A stretch of DNA of 64,000 nucleotides from Rhodanobacter sp. C01 (GCF_002001045.1 NZ_MUNR01000003.1:24826-88825), one strand, 5' to 3'; positions 31,321 to 40,036 are shown, numbered from the stretch's first letter. The notes: a model not told the origin generated them from the sequence alone. Program-made: numbers and translations.

Positions 31321-31900
31321 TATCTCTACGGTGCTAGCAGACACTGTTCACTATCGTCTCAAAGATGACATGGTTCGGATCGGTCCACACCCAGCCCCGC
31401 GAGATCCCCTCACCAAACATGCCTTTTAAACTATCCATACGAATCTCCAGTGACGTATCAGTTAGGTAGAAGAAAAACAAATCTACATAGACCGCTATCA
31501 ACACGTGAGCCAGCACGGAATCCGAACCACATCCTTTGACCACGACAGCTACCAGAGCTGCTTTGAGCGCCATACCGATGGGCTCAGAGCCGCATGGGAC
31601 ATGCTTTCACTGGCCCTCCTGTCGAGCTACGTCGGCTTCAATGAGTGATCCAGTGATGAGTCAATGACACGCTACGAAATATAAGACTGCGACAACGCAG
31701 TGCTGTGCACGTATCTCTTCGCGAGAAGCAATGTAGTGGTATTGACTGATGAAGGAATCATCGATTAGCCTGTCACCGCTGGTTCCATCAGCAGCCCTTA
31801 AACTGGGGCTCGAGTGGCGTGATGCCTCACAGGTCGATCGTGCGTGATCTTGCGTATAGCTAGGTTGCGTGCGTTTCCATAACCTGCGCTTGAGGCAACT

Positions 31901-32713
31901 ATGAATACCAACGCCAAACCGTCGTTTGTCCTTAACGACGACGACAAAGCCGTACTCGAGGCTGTGCTCACACAGCTCGACATCTTCCCCGAGTCCTTGT
32001 TTATACCGGCACCCTTTTCGGTGTCGCAGCTCACTTCAGCTCTCAATGGTTCGGAGCCAATCTCACTCTACCAGCTGCTGGCGAGTGCCCATTTCGGGTT
32101 CTTGCCGATCCCGAGCAGCTACAGGGCGTTTTGCAACCATGCCGAGCGAATCAATCGATTCCGACCAATATGGGACGCTCTTGAGCTGCTCAATGACCCT
32201 CTGGGGCGAGAGAACGAGGCTGCTCGCGAATTTGGTTTCCATAACCGCGATGACTTGAAGCAGTTTTATCGCGCGTTGAACGAACTCGCAGAGTCCTTCG
32301 GTTTCGACTCCTTTGAAGCGGTTTGGGACAGCGGAAACTCCGCCACGCAGGGCAACGATGGGACAAGCCCGGATGAGTACAGGGTCTATGCGTCTGGGCC
32401 GGCTTTCTTGGGGGAGTTTGCCAAGCGGGCGCGTGCGGCCGACATGCCCGATGTCACTTTCGGTGTCCACGGCGACTGGGTGCTTTACCTGCATCGCGAC
32501 GGGGACACTGTGCATGCCCACCCGATCGATCCGGTGTTGTTGCGCCATGGAGGTTTTGAGCCACACACGCCTGAGTTTCGAGAGCTTGTGCCGGACGAAG
32601 TCATCGAAGCGCTGTTCGAGTTGGCGTCCACAAATTATCCCGGGTGCTTGTTCGACCTTGTGCCACCGCCGATCCACATGGCCATTGAGCTGATCACAGG
32701 GGACTCGAAATGA
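31901..32713 (+). CDS. Island protein of unknown function, first gene of the mobilisable-element operon
   Basis: 270 residues, not recognised. Predicted soluble and acidic, with no membrane segment or signal peptide. Two regions look folded: the N-terminal 100 residues (NDDDKAVLEAVLTQLDIFPES, then SAHFGFLPIPSSYRAFCNHAERINRFRPIWDAL) and a C-terminal part (RVYASGPAFLGEFAKRAR, DVTFGVHGDWVLYLHRDGDTVHAHPIDP). The stop overlaps the next start as ATGA, making it the head of a four-gene coupled operon ending in a YfjI-like protein. It may act in replication or control of the element. Confidence 0.7.
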   Translation: MNTNAKPSFVLNDDDKAVLEAVLTQLDIFPESLFIPAPFSVSQLTSALNGSEPISLYQLLASAHFGFLPIPSSYRAFCNHAERINRFRPIWDALELLNDPLGRENEAAREFGFHNRDDLKQFYRALNELAESFGFDSFEAVWDSGNSATQGNDGTSPDEYRVYASGPAFLGEFAKRARAADMPDVTFGVHGDWVLYLHRDGDTVHAHPIDPVLLRHGGFEPHTPEFRELVPDEVIEALFELASTNYPGCLFDLVPPPIHMAIELITGDSK

Positions 32714-33111
32714 ACGCACCGTATCCGGAAAACTTTACTAGCGTACCTTCTAGCAACTGCCTTCCCATGCGCAGCGAATGTGCCGACAGCGTGAGTGCCA
32801 TTGGCCGATCGAATGCACACTCTGGCCTTATGGCGCAAAGTGACATCCTTAAGCGCATCGGTCGTTCGAAATCCTGGGCGTACGGCAATGACCTCGTGCC
32901 TATCCACGATGCTGAGGGAAAGCAACTCAACGCCGACGCGAAGCCACCATTTCCTTGGCACCAGCTGCCGAAACCGCGCATCAACGCGGGGAAGAAGCTC
33001 TGGTTGGCGGCAGATATCGAGGAGTGGTTCCGCCGCTTGGAGGCTCGCACATGCCAATCGGCAGATGCCTTCATAGCCAGCCCGAAAGCACGCCGGAAGG
33101 TGACGCCATGA
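32710..33111 (+). CDS. AlpA/excisionase-like DNA-binding protein
   Basis: 133 residues; starts in the stop of the preceding gene (ATGA). From about residue 40 it shows the MerR/AlpA winged-helix layout: MAQSDILKRIGRSKSWAYGN (helix-turn-helix), FPWHQLPKPRINAGKKLWLAADIEEWFRRLE (the FPxPxxxxxxxxxWxxxDIxxWl pattern of AlpA proteins). The first 40 residues are an unusual Ser-rich extension. AlpA and Xis proteins of islands bend DNA for excision or activate integrase expression. No integrase is present here, so a regulatory role is more likely. Confidence 0.65.
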   Translation: MNAPYPENFTSVPSSNCLPMRSECADSVSAIGRSNAHSGLMAQSDILKRIGRSKSWAYGNDLVPIHDAEGKQLNADAKPPFPWHQLPKPRINAGKKLWLAADIEEWFRRLEARTCQSADAFIASPKARRKVTP

Positions 33112-33446
33112 GCCTGAACAATAACGTCATTCGCGGGCTTGAATCTGACGAGAAGTCGGTGAGTCCGATCACGTTGGCCTTACGCGAGCTTCAGCCGAAC
33201 CAACGCCGCCGTAAGCAGAAGGATTTCGAGGCGCATTACGATGAAATTGCAGCACTGATCGAGCATGGCGTTTCGCTCAAAGACCTCCGCTTAGCCCTCG
33301 CGACGGGTGGTCTTTCGATGTCGGCAGCAACGTTCAAGAAGAAGTTCGAGACAGAACGCAAACGCCGTTCTCGCACCAATCAGACGGATGAGGTATGTGG
33401 CGGGAAACCACCAAACTCCACGAACGACGGGATCGGGGCGCCATGA
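33108..33446 (+). CDS. Small helical protein, possible DNA-binding accessory
   Basis: 112 residues from ATG 33108, which overlaps the previous stop (ATGA); the frame is open upstream but that part is not translated from a sensible start. A helical middle reads HYDEIAALIEHGVSLKDLRLALATGGLSMSAATFKKKFETERKRRSR, a helix-turn-helix-like unit followed by a basic helix, similar in layout to small mobilisation and plasmid accessory proteins. Not assigned to a family. Its stop again overlaps the next start. Confidence 0.65.
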   Translation: MSLNNNVIRGLESDEKSVSPITLALRELQPNQRRRKQKDFEAHYDEIAALIEHGVSLKDLRLALATGGLSMSAATFKKKFETERKRRSRTNQTDEVCGGKPPNSTNDGIGAP

Positions 33447-35062
33447 GCGCCTCTCACCGTCTTCCGTCAGAAGTTATCGACGCACTCCCGCCCGTCCTAA
33501 GTGAACTTGTCCGTCAACGATCGGCAAGTCGCATCTTTTCATACGAAATGGTGCTCACCACGGCTCTCCTGGCGATGTCAGCAGCCTGTATGTCTCGCGC
33601 AGTGGTCGAACATCATGACGGCATGGTCAGCCCACTCATGGTGTATGGAATTATCGTTGCCGAGTCGAGCATCGGTAAGTCCCCTGTGTTCGATGAACTG
33701 TTCAAGGAAATACTGCGCCACGACAAGTTCGGCAATTTAGCTCTTGATTTAGCGACGAAACGCTTTGCGCGTGCCATGGAGTACTGGAAGATCAAGGACA
33801 ACGTCTTGAAGAACGCCATCGTCAAAGCTATGCAACTTGGTGAACCAGACGATCATTTCTGTTCAGATCGTGAAGCTCACGAGGAAAACAAGCCAGAAGA
33901 GCCTCTCCGTCGCATCTGCATGATTCAAGGCATGAGCAGTGTCGCTTTCATGAAAGCCATGAACGGCAAGCGCAACCGAGTCATCCTTGCTCACGCCGAG
34001 GCGAAGTCAATCTTCGATAGTGAAATGATGGAGTTGATCGACTTGTTTTGCACGTTCTGGGACGGGAAGAATTCATCCTCGTATGAAAGCGCCGTCGCCA
34101 AGTACGTCATTGACAACCCCTATCTGGCAATCCTCTTCGTTACACAGCCAATCTTTTTCAAGCAATTCATCAAACGGAATAGGGGCGCGGCAGCAGGATC
34201 AGGCTTCACTGCGCGCACCTTGATCGCCATGGCGACCACAACACCCATCGACAGCGATGTGAGCCTCAGAGCTTGGAAAGTATCAAGTGCGTATCATGAT
34301 CGGATGGTGGAAGCTCTGACTGAAGCTGACATTCGTTTTGCCGCGAATGACGTTTCACAAACGATTCTGACTCTGTCACCCGAAGCTGAATTGCTTTGGG
34401 ATCAAGAGTTCAAGGCAATTAAACGTGAGATGGAGCCCGGCGGTAGGTACGTTGGCATCAAGCCTTTCGCTGGAAAATACATGGAGAACGCGACGCGCAT
34501 CGCGGGCATCTTCCACTTCTTCTTCTATAGCAACAGCACGATCATTCAAAAAGAAACTATGCGCAGCGCAATCGACGTTGCCTTTTTTTATCTCGTAGAA
34601 CACAAACGAATCTTCGACGAAGATGATGGTCTGACCAGGACCGTCGAGGACGCATGGCTCGTGCTCAAGCATTTGTACAAAAAATATTGGGTGAAGGGGA
34701 GTACGCAGGTTCTCTACAACGGTGCCCTGAACGGAGGACCACCCTCCACCCGTGCGGGCGTCCGATATTTTCAGCCGGCCATCGATCACCTGATGAACAA
34801 AGGCTACCTCACCACTGGAATGTGTGGTAGGACAAAGATCATCTACCTCACGTTGGATGCGTTTCGAAAACTTGCGCTAAAGACATTTGATAGCCCGATA
34901 CCGGAAGATTTTTCCCAAGCATCCCCATTCATACAGAGTTGCAACAATCAGTCTGAAAGTGCTCGCGCCACGCTGTCTTTTTTTGACTTTGGTCTTGGTG
35001 CGTCCGCCGGCCGACAAGGAGACGGTACGAACGGCACCGGGAGCACAGCTGGGCTTAGCTAG
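33443..35062 (+). CDS. YfjI/DUF3987-family helicase-like replication protein
   Basis: 539 residues from ATG 33443, coupled to the previous gene by ATGA. The protein matches the DUF3987 (YfjI) family found in prophages, plasmids and islands: MVYGIIVAESSIGKSPVFDELFKEIL (a Walker A-like GKS), IVHAEAKSIF-type acidic motif (VILAHAEAKSIFDSEMM), GKNSSSYESAVAKYVIDNPYLAILFVTQPIFF, and a C-terminal winged-helix-like region. Members act with a primase in replication of mobile elements. Base composition is lower in GC than the core genes. It is the last gene of the operon, with a hairpin and an intrinsic terminator after it. Confidence 0.75.
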   Translation: MSASHRLPSEVIDALPPVLSELVRQRSASRIFSYEMVLTTALLAMSAACMSRAVVEHHDGMVSPLMVYGIIVAESSIGKSPVFDELFKEILRHDKFGNLALDLATKRFARAMEYWKIKDNVLKNAIVKAMQLGEPDDHFCSDREAHEENKPEEPLRRICMIQGMSSVAFMKAMNGKRNRVILAHAEAKSIFDSEMMELIDLFCTFWDGKNSSSYESAVAKYVIDNPYLAILFVTQPIFFKQFIKRNRGAAAGSGFTARTLIAMATTTPIDSDVSLRAWKVSSAYHDRMVEALTEADIRFAANDVSQTILTLSPEAELLWDQEFKAIKREMEPGGRYVGIKPFAGKYMENATRIAGIFHFFFYSNSTIIQKETMRSAIDVAFFYLVEHKRIFDEDDGLTRTVEDAWLVLKHLYKKYWVKGSTQVLYNGALNGGPPSTRAGVRYFQPAIDHLMNKGYLTTGMCGRTKIIYLTLDAFRKLALKTFDSPIPEDFSQASPFIQSCNNQSESARATLSFFDFGLGASAGRQGDGTNGTGSTAGLS

Positions 35063-35112
35063 CGCGGTCTGCGCCTACTTCGGATTTGAGGCGGTACTTT
35101 TCCGAAACCTCC

Positions 35113-35142
35113 GCGATTCTGCGACAACAATCGCAGAATCGC
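35113..35142 (+). repeat. Perfect 12-bp hairpin after the YfjI-like gene
   Basis: Arms 35113-35124 (GCGATTCTGCGA) and 35131-35142 with loop CAACAA, 50 bases after the stop codon. There is no U-tract; the true terminator follows 35 bases later, so this may be an mRNA 3'-end stabiliser. Confidence 0.6.
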
Positions 35143-35176
35143 AGGATTCTGGAAAACAGAGGCATCTATTTTCCTT

Positions 35177-35203
35177 CGGCCCCTTCGTTGGGGCCGTTTT
35201 TTT
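35177..35203 (+). terminator. Intrinsic terminator of the island operon
   Basis: Stem CGGCCCC/GGGGCCG (35177-35183, 35190-35196), loop TTCGTT, then seven T residues. It ends the four-gene operon before the convergent relaxase gene. Confidence 0.85.
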
Positions 35204-35250
35204 GCCCGAGTACCTAGCCATACCTCTGATGGTTACGCCCCTCACCCCGC

Positions 35251-35958
35251 CTACTTGTCGGGCCTACCAGCCACGTAGTGAGTGCGATCCTGTTCCGTCA
35301 TGGTTCTGATGCGCGCTTGACCTAAGTGGCGCTCAGGTTGTTGTTCAATGCCACGCTCCTTATAACTGCGATGATCGACACGTGCTTTCTCGCCCACTTC
35401 CGCCAACATCTGGTTCTGTATGCTCGCTACACGCTTGCGCTTGTCGATGACATCATCCCGCAACTGCATGGGACTTTTGCCGCCGCTGTCTTTCTTGCAG
35501 CCACCCCGCGCCGGGAACTTCGGATTGTTGCGCATGAAGGTTCCCTCAGGTGAACGCACTATTCCGTCAGGTAACCTGTCCGAGGTCATCAGGTGTAAGT
35601 GAGTGTTTGCCTCTTCTCCTAACTTGGCATCAGGCGCGTGCAGTGCGAATTGATACGGCTTGTTACCGGCCAAGTCTTCGACGAGCCTCTTGGTGAGCGC
35701 AATGTTCTGCTGAGTGTTGAGTTCGTTTGGCAACGCAATGATCATTTCTCGGTACGTCGCGCCGTTGGCGCGTTCATACCTGTCAGCCGACTTCCAGAAC
35801 GCTAGGGAATCGTTCTCTGCCCACTTAGGCATGTTGCCGTACCCTGTGGCCAGTAGATCCTCCTTCTTCGTGTACTTGCCATCACGAAGGATGTACCTAG
35901 CATGCTCAGCTGCACCTCCTTTCTTGCCGCTCTTGATTTCAAAGTGGTAACTGGCCAT
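35251..35958 (-). CDS. MobA/MobL-type relaxase, small form
   Basis: 235 residues from ATG 35958 with AAAGGG upstream. Matches the N-terminal MobA/MobL nickase domain: a conserved opening MASYHFEIKSGKKGGAAEHARYILRDGKY, then REMIIALPNELN and the metal-binding histidine motif NTHLHLM (H120, H122, with H107 before it). Relaxases nick oriT and carry the strand to the recipient. Usual MobA proteins are longer, with a primase or extra C-terminal domain; here only the relaxase domain remains. It faces the replication operon. Its leader carries a terminator (35990-36018) and its oriT is probably the dyad at 36069-36195. Confidence 0.8.
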   Translation of the reverse strand: MASYHFEIKSGKKGGAAEHARYILRDGKYTKKEDLLATGYGNMPKWAENDSLAFWKSADRYERANGATYREMIIALPNELNTQQNIALTKRLVEDLAGNKPYQFALHAPDAKLGEEANTHLHLMTSDRLPDGIVRSPEGTFMRNNPKFPARGGCKKDSGGKSPMQLRDDVIDKRKRVASIQNQMLAEVGEKARVDHRSYKERGIEQQPERHLGQARIRTMTEQDRTHYVAGRPDK

Positions 35959-35989
35959 TTGTGCACTACCCTTTCTCGATGAGATATAT

Positions 35990-36018
35990 AAAAAAACCGA
36001 CGAGTGGTAGCTCGTCGG
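35990..36018 (-). terminator. Intrinsic terminator in the relaxase leader
   Basis: Read on the minus strand: stem CCGACGAG/CTCGTCGG (36011-36018 and 35997-36004) with a six-base loop, followed by seven U residues (35996-35990). It lies only 32 bases before the relaxase start, with no room for a full promoter between, so it would act as an attenuator of the relaxase. Confidence 0.75.
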
Positions 36019-36619
36019 CTGCTTGGAAGCGCCCATTGCAGGCCGTTTTAGGTTGTCAGAAGTAGAAAGGGTAAGTGCGCGTACGCATTCCCCCCCCTAT
36101 TCAAGTAATTGATCAAGCTATCTAGACGGCCATTCATGTGAGGTACTAAGGACTACTACCTCACACATATATGCGTACGCGAGTAGAAGTTACCCGTACC
36201 TGGCCTGTAGTGCCGATGTCATATCGCGCAGCACGACTCACTGAGCAAATGGTCTCTGAGGCTTAGACGTGGTTTACGATTGAGCAGTCCGACTACGTCA
36301 CACTGCTTCGCTGATCACAGGCCATGCCACAACGAACTACTTTCTTGGTTAGACGGAATCAAGAGGTAGAAATAGACAGTCCGCTCCATATAGAAGCGGC
36401 GTGCTTGAGCGTCGGCATTCTTGTGAGCCTGGGCTTCCCAACGAGTCTTTTGTCACATGACACGCGCAATGTGTCCGCCAGCGGTTTCTGGTGTTGCTGT
36501 CCGCCTGTTGCTAGACATGTCATCGAAAAGGCGTAAATAACCCGGCATCTGGCTGTTGCGACGCCGCGTCCATCCGCATTCGGTGAGCGGGGGGCGACAT
36601 GAACTGAAGTGGGCAGGCA
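36019..36619. other. Noncoding stretch with candidate oriT
   Basis: About 600 bases between the relaxase leader and mrfB. The first 200 hold the nested dyads proposed as oriT. A frame of 70 codons at 36324-36536 has no ribosome binding site or family and is not accepted as a gene. GC rises sharply near 36540, marking the junction to the DNA-damage block. Confidence 0.5.
36069..36195. other. Candidate origin of transfer: nested inverted repeats
   Basis: Three nested pairs share one centre: GGGTAA (36069-36074) with TTACCC (36190-36195); CGCGTACGCAT (36078-36088) with its complement (36171-36181); and TGTGAGGTA (36137-36145) with TACCTCACA (36157-36165) around an 11-base centre. The site is 110-240 bases upstream of the relaxase gene, the usual place for oriT. 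The nick site cannot be named. Confidence 0.5.
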
Positions 36620-37441
36620 CTACTCTGACAATCGGGCCAAGTGCAATAGCACGCCAGCCAGACTCTTTAGGTCTTGCGTGTTGTGTGCCAGCACCCGCCT
36701 CAGGTTCACCGCCGAGCCGCCACGTAGATAACTGAGCCATGCAGCTGGTGCTTCCGAGCCGGGCAAGTCATCTTCCCGCACGACACCAAGCAGCTCCCGC
36801 TCGGCGGTGACGAGACGGCAGTTCTCCCACACGCCTTTCCAGTGTCGACGCACCGGATGGAGCAGATCCAGATGAACCAGCCCGGACAACGGGTCCGGCA
36901 ACCGAGCCAAGCGGTAGCGCGTCTTCAGCAGGGGCGAGTCGTAGCACTTGCCGTTGTAGCTGACGAGCACGGTGTTTGGCTGCAGCCACTGGGCGAACGT
37001 GCGCAGCATCGCTGTCTCTGCACCCATCGTGGTCGTTGTCAGCTGGCGTACGCGGAAGCGACCGTCAGTCAGCCAATCCGCGGCTCCGATCATCCACGCG
37101 CGGGTGCCAGCGCCTCCGGCCAGACCGGTCGTTTCGGTGTCGAAATGCAGCAGCCGGTCGTAAGCGACAGGTTCCTGCCAACGTGCGAACGCGGTATCAA
37201 TCATGGGGGACGGGCATCCCCAATCCATGGTCGCTCCGGTGAGGAACAGCCCCGGTGCGATCTCGACCCCGGGCACGAATCGGTCACTGGACGAGGCACG
37301 CTGCGTCACGCCCTGCATGCGAGAGCGACCCTGGATTAGTCGGAGCACGTCAGGTGCGAGGGTGGGCTTCGGCAGAGCCACCGCAGACGCTTGGCCAGAT
37401 TGTGTACGCAACTGGCGCAGCCGTGCCGCCAAGGCGCTCAC
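36620..37441 (-). CDS. mrfB: DEDD-type exonuclease, MrfB/YprB homologue
   Basis: 273 residues, start ATG 37441 overlapping the stop of mrfA (ATGA). RNase H-like exonuclease fold with all acidic motifs: LLHFDTETTGLAGG (D101, E103), TVLVSYNGKCYDSPLL, and AHNTQDLKSLAGVL (histidine-aspartate motif III). In Bacillus subtilis MrfA and MrfB (YprA, YprB) form a pathway that excises mitomycin C lesions independently of UvrABC. The Bacillus exonuclease has an additional C-terminal repeat region that seems absent here. The coupled gene pair supports the assignment. Confidence 0.85.
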   Translation of the reverse strand: MSALAARLRQLRTQSGQASAVALPKPTLAPDVLRLIQGRSRMQGVTQRASSSDRFVPGVEIAPGLFLTGATMDWGCPSPMIDTAFARWQEPVAYDRLLHFDTETTGLAGGAGTRAWMIGAADWLTDGRFRVRQLTTTTMGAETAMLRTFAQWLQPNTVLVSYNGKCYDSPLLKTRYRLARLPDPLSGLVHLDLLHPVRRHWKGVWENCRLVTAERELLGVVREDDLPGSEAPAAWLSYLRGGSAVNLRRVLAHNTQDLKSLAGVLLHLARLSE

Positions 37442-39846
37442 AGGGCCACCAGCAGCGCCAGCACGCGCAGCGCCAAGGCCTTCGGCGTCGTCACCGCTTC
37501 CTCGTCCGCAGCCAACACCGGACCCACGCAGCCTGGACAGCCATCACGACAATCGCAGCGTTCGATGAGGGTCACCGACTGTGCCACGAGATCCTCGCGG
37601 CAGTTGAACAGCGGTTCGCTTTGACCGATACCACCGGGAAACGCGTCGTAGAGGTACACCGTAGGTGTGAACGGCGCATCAGCTGCCAGAGAAGCGGGCT
37701 GCCCGTCGCTGCCTCGGATCTGCCCGCGACCCGCAACGTCCGCACTGACGAACCATGCGCCGTCGCCGCTGCCCACCGACTTCTGCAGGTCGCGTGCTTC
37801 CGCCATCACCGCGACGGTCGCCACGATGTGCAGCGCGTAGGCGGCTCCAAGAAAACCATCGAGAGCCTGCTGGCGTTGCTCGAATGCGGCATCAAGCACG
37901 ACCTGCGCGAGCTGCCACCACACGGCTGTGGTGTGCAACTCCTGGTCGGGCAGATTGACCGGACCAAAGCCGATGTTCTCGTGCGAGTAGAAGCGGATCT
38001 TCTTGTAGCCGGGCACACGGCGCACGACATGTACTTCGCCATGATGGGCCTGCCCACATCCGGCGTTGGACGTGTCAAAGCAATCGAGCACTTTCAGCTT
38101 TGTGTAGTCGATCGCGTCGGTGTAGTAGTCCACGTGTGTGCGGGTGACATAGGCCTTGCGACCTTCCCAGTCGAGCCGCTCTACCTGATAGGGCACGGAC
38201 TGGATCATGTGGATGGCGCCCTCATAGAGCGTCACCGGCGCAGCGGTGTAGTCGACTTCGGCAATGATCGTCTGGCGTCCGTTGGTGCGATCGACCACCA
38301 CGAAGTTGCCGTCGGCCACCGAGCGCAATGACACGGCGATGGCCGGGTAACTGTCGGCGATCCATTCCCAACGCTCGCCTTCGCGATGCAGCACGCCTTC
38401 CTCACCCAGCACGTCGAGCCAAGGGGTCGCGACTTCGGTGCCGAACATCTCGTCACCGATGAACGGCAGCTCAAAAGCAGCACAACGAATGTGGTCGAGC
38501 AGGATCAGCGGCTGGTCGGGCTGGATGCGGGCGTGTTCCGGCGGCGCGCCCTGGAAGAATTCCGGGTGTCGAACAAGGTATTGATCGAGCGGGTCGGAGC
38601 TGGCCACCAGCACCCCGAGCGCTGCCTGCTGCCGGCGACCGGCGCGGCCGAACCGCTGCCAGGTGGCGGCAACGGAGCCGGGATACCCGTTGAGCACGAC
38701 GACATCGAGACTGCCGATATCCACGCCCAGCTCCAGGGCAGATGTGCTCACGATTCCATCAATTGTGCCCGCACGCATCTCACGCTCTGCGGCGCGGCGT
38801 TCCTTGGGCAAGTAGCCGCCACGGTAGGCGCGAATCCTGGCGGGTTTACGTGGATCACTGTCGAACACGTCCTTCAAGTACTTGGTCAGCACTTCGACCA
38901 TGGTGCGCGACTGCGCAAACACCAGGGTCTTCATGCCCGACTTGATCGCCAGTCGCGCGATGCGGTTGGTCTGCGACCGCGCCGAGGCGCGTAGGCCGAG
39001 ATCCGGATTGACCACCGGCGGGTTCCACAGCAGCACGTGCTTGTCGCCGGTCGGAGCGCCGCTTTCGGTGATCGCGGTGACGACATCCTCGATCAGTGCT
39101 TCGGCGTGCTCCTTCGGATTGCCGATCGTGGCGGAGCAGAGGATGAACTGCGGCGTCACGCCATAGAACGCACACACACGCTTGAGCCGGCGGATGACAT
39201 TGGCGACATGCGAGCCGAACACGCCGCGGTAGGTATGCACTTCGTCGATCACCACGTAGCGCAAGTTCTCGAAGAACTGCGCCCACTTGGTGTGATGCGG
39301 CAGGATGGCCTGGTGCAACATGTCCGGGTTGCTGACCACGATGTCGCCATGCAGCCGGATGGCTTGGCGTGCGTCACCGGGCGTGTCGCCATCGAAGGTG
39401 AAGGCTTTGACGCCCAGATCGCCGGCTTGATTGAGTTCGAGTAGTTCGGCCACCTGATCTTGCGCCAGCGCTTTCGTCGGAAAGAGATACAGCGCCTTGG
39501 CGTTCTGGGTCATCGCGGCGGTGATGACAGGCAACGTGTAGCAGAGCGACTTGCCAGAGGCGGTGGGCGTGACGATGGCGACATGGGCGCCGGATTGCGT
39601 CGCCGTCCACGCCTCAGTCTGGTGGCTATACAGCTGGTCGATGCCACGTGAGCGCAAGGCTTGCGCGAGCGCAGGTGGCAGATCGTCGGGTAACGGGGCG
39701 AATGTCCCTTCACGGCCCGGCACCATGAAAGCACCGGTGATCCTCGCCGCGTACCGCTTCGTGAGCCGCTGCGCCAGCGAGCGGCCATCGCTGGGGTTGC
39801 TCAGGACGAGTTCGTCAGATGCATAGCGATCGGGAAGGGCGTTCAT
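37438..39846 (-). CDS. mrfA: DEAD/DEAH helicase with DUF1998 domain, MrfA/YprA homologue
   Basis: 802 residues from ATG 39846. Superfamily 2 helicase: Q/Walker A region YSHQTEAWTATQSGAHVAIVTPTASGKSLCY, DEVH box (VVIDEVHTYRGVFG), ATIGNPKEHAE, motif VI RFGRAGRRQQ. The C-terminal DUF1998 has the four-cysteine cluster IERCDCRDGCPGCVGP, likely binding zinc or iron. MrfA unwinds DNA 3' to 5' and works with MrfB on mitomycin-type adducts in Bacillus. It is transcribed away from the lexA2 cassette; a dyad at 39890-39906 sits upstream. Confidence 0.87.
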   Translation of the reverse strand: MNALPDRYASDELVLSNPSDGRSLAQRLTKRYAARITGAFMVPGREGTFAPLPDDLPPALAQALRSRGIDQLYSHQTEAWTATQSGAHVAIVTPTASGKSLCYTLPVITAAMTQNAKALYLFPTKALAQDQVAELLELNQAGDLGVKAFTFDGDTPGDARQAIRLHGDIVVSNPDMLHQAILPHHTKWAQFFENLRYVVIDEVHTYRGVFGSHVANVIRRLKRVCAFYGVTPQFILCSATIGNPKEHAEALIEDVVTAITESGAPTGDKHVLLWNPPVVNPDLGLRASARSQTNRIARLAIKSGMKTLVFAQSRTMVEVLTKYLKDVFDSDPRKPARIRAYRGGYLPKERRAAEREMRAGTIDGIVSTSALELGVDIGSLDVVVLNGYPGSVAATWQRFGRAGRRQQAALGVLVASSDPLDQYLVRHPEFFQGAPPEHARIQPDQPLILLDHIRCAAFELPFIGDEMFGTEVATPWLDVLGEEGVLHREGERWEWIADSYPAIAVSLRSVADGNFVVVDRTNGRQTIIAEVDYTAAPVTLYEGAIHMIQSVPYQVERLDWEGRKAYVTRTHVDYYTDAIDYTKLKVLDCFDTSNAGCGQAHHGEVHVVRRVPGYKKIRFYSHENIGFGPVNLPDQELHTTAVWWQLAQVVLDAAFEQRQQALDGFLGAAYALHIVATVAVMAEARDLQKSVGSGDGAWFVSADVAGRGQIRGSDGQPASLAADAPFTPTVYLYDAFPGGIGQSEPLFNCREDLVAQSVTLIERCDCRDGCPGCVGPVLAADEEAVTTPKALALRVLALLVAL

Positions 39847-39889
39847 GCGGTGGCCTGGGTGAGTGATGGGAGCAGTGAATCGCGGAGCT

Positions 39890-39906
39890 ATCTCACGCCG
39901 TGAGAT
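39890..39906. promoter_or_regulatory. Palindrome upstream of mrfA
   Basis: Perfect eight-bp inverted repeat ATCTCACG/CGTGAGAT around a single C, 44 bases before the mrfA start codon. It differs from the lexA2 box at 40017-40036, though both contain TCAC/GTGA half-sites. Candidate operator for mrfAB. Confidence 0.45.
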
Positions 39907-40016
39907 CACTTCGGGGGACGCTGGGGATGAAGTCGCCTTCGAAGCCGTATGCGATCACCGTGCTAAGCCATTGATCCGTCTCAAGTGGTTGGGTACGGCT
40001 TTTTTTCAACTTCCAT

Positions 40017-40036
40017 TTTCACCTAAATAGGTGAAA
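40017..40036. promoter_or_regulatory. Candidate LexA2 operator (SOS box)
   Basis: Perfect 9-bp inverted repeat TTTCACCTA-AA-TAGGTGAAA directly in front of the lexA2 start (40039). The right arm contains AGGTG, which also serves as the ribosome binding site, so the repressor would cover promoter and leader together. Autoregulation of lexA-imuAB-dnaE2 cassettes by LexA2 is known in proteobacteria. Confidence 0.7.

Larger units (their letters stand above)
30839..31900. other. Left junction of the accessory region, no convincing gene
   Basis: About 1060 bases from the end of tRNA-Ser to the first island gene. It holds two terminators, a tRNA 3'-end remnant, and open frames that are only antisense of tRNA sequence or short and unsupported. 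I looked for a tyrosine or serine recombinase on both strands and did not find one. The remainder (31321-31900) is lower in GC and shows no clear signals. Confidence 0.6.

Noticed and set aside
31244..31573. Short frames on both strands near the tRNA remnant (61 and 79 codons)
   Set aside because: The plus frame reads the antisense of the tRNA remnant (ARGEGIEPS), and the minus frame lacks a ribosome binding site and any family likeness.
36324..36536. A 70-codon frame between the oriT-like region and mrfB
   Set aside because: No start signal or recognisable product; composition matches the noncoding flanks.
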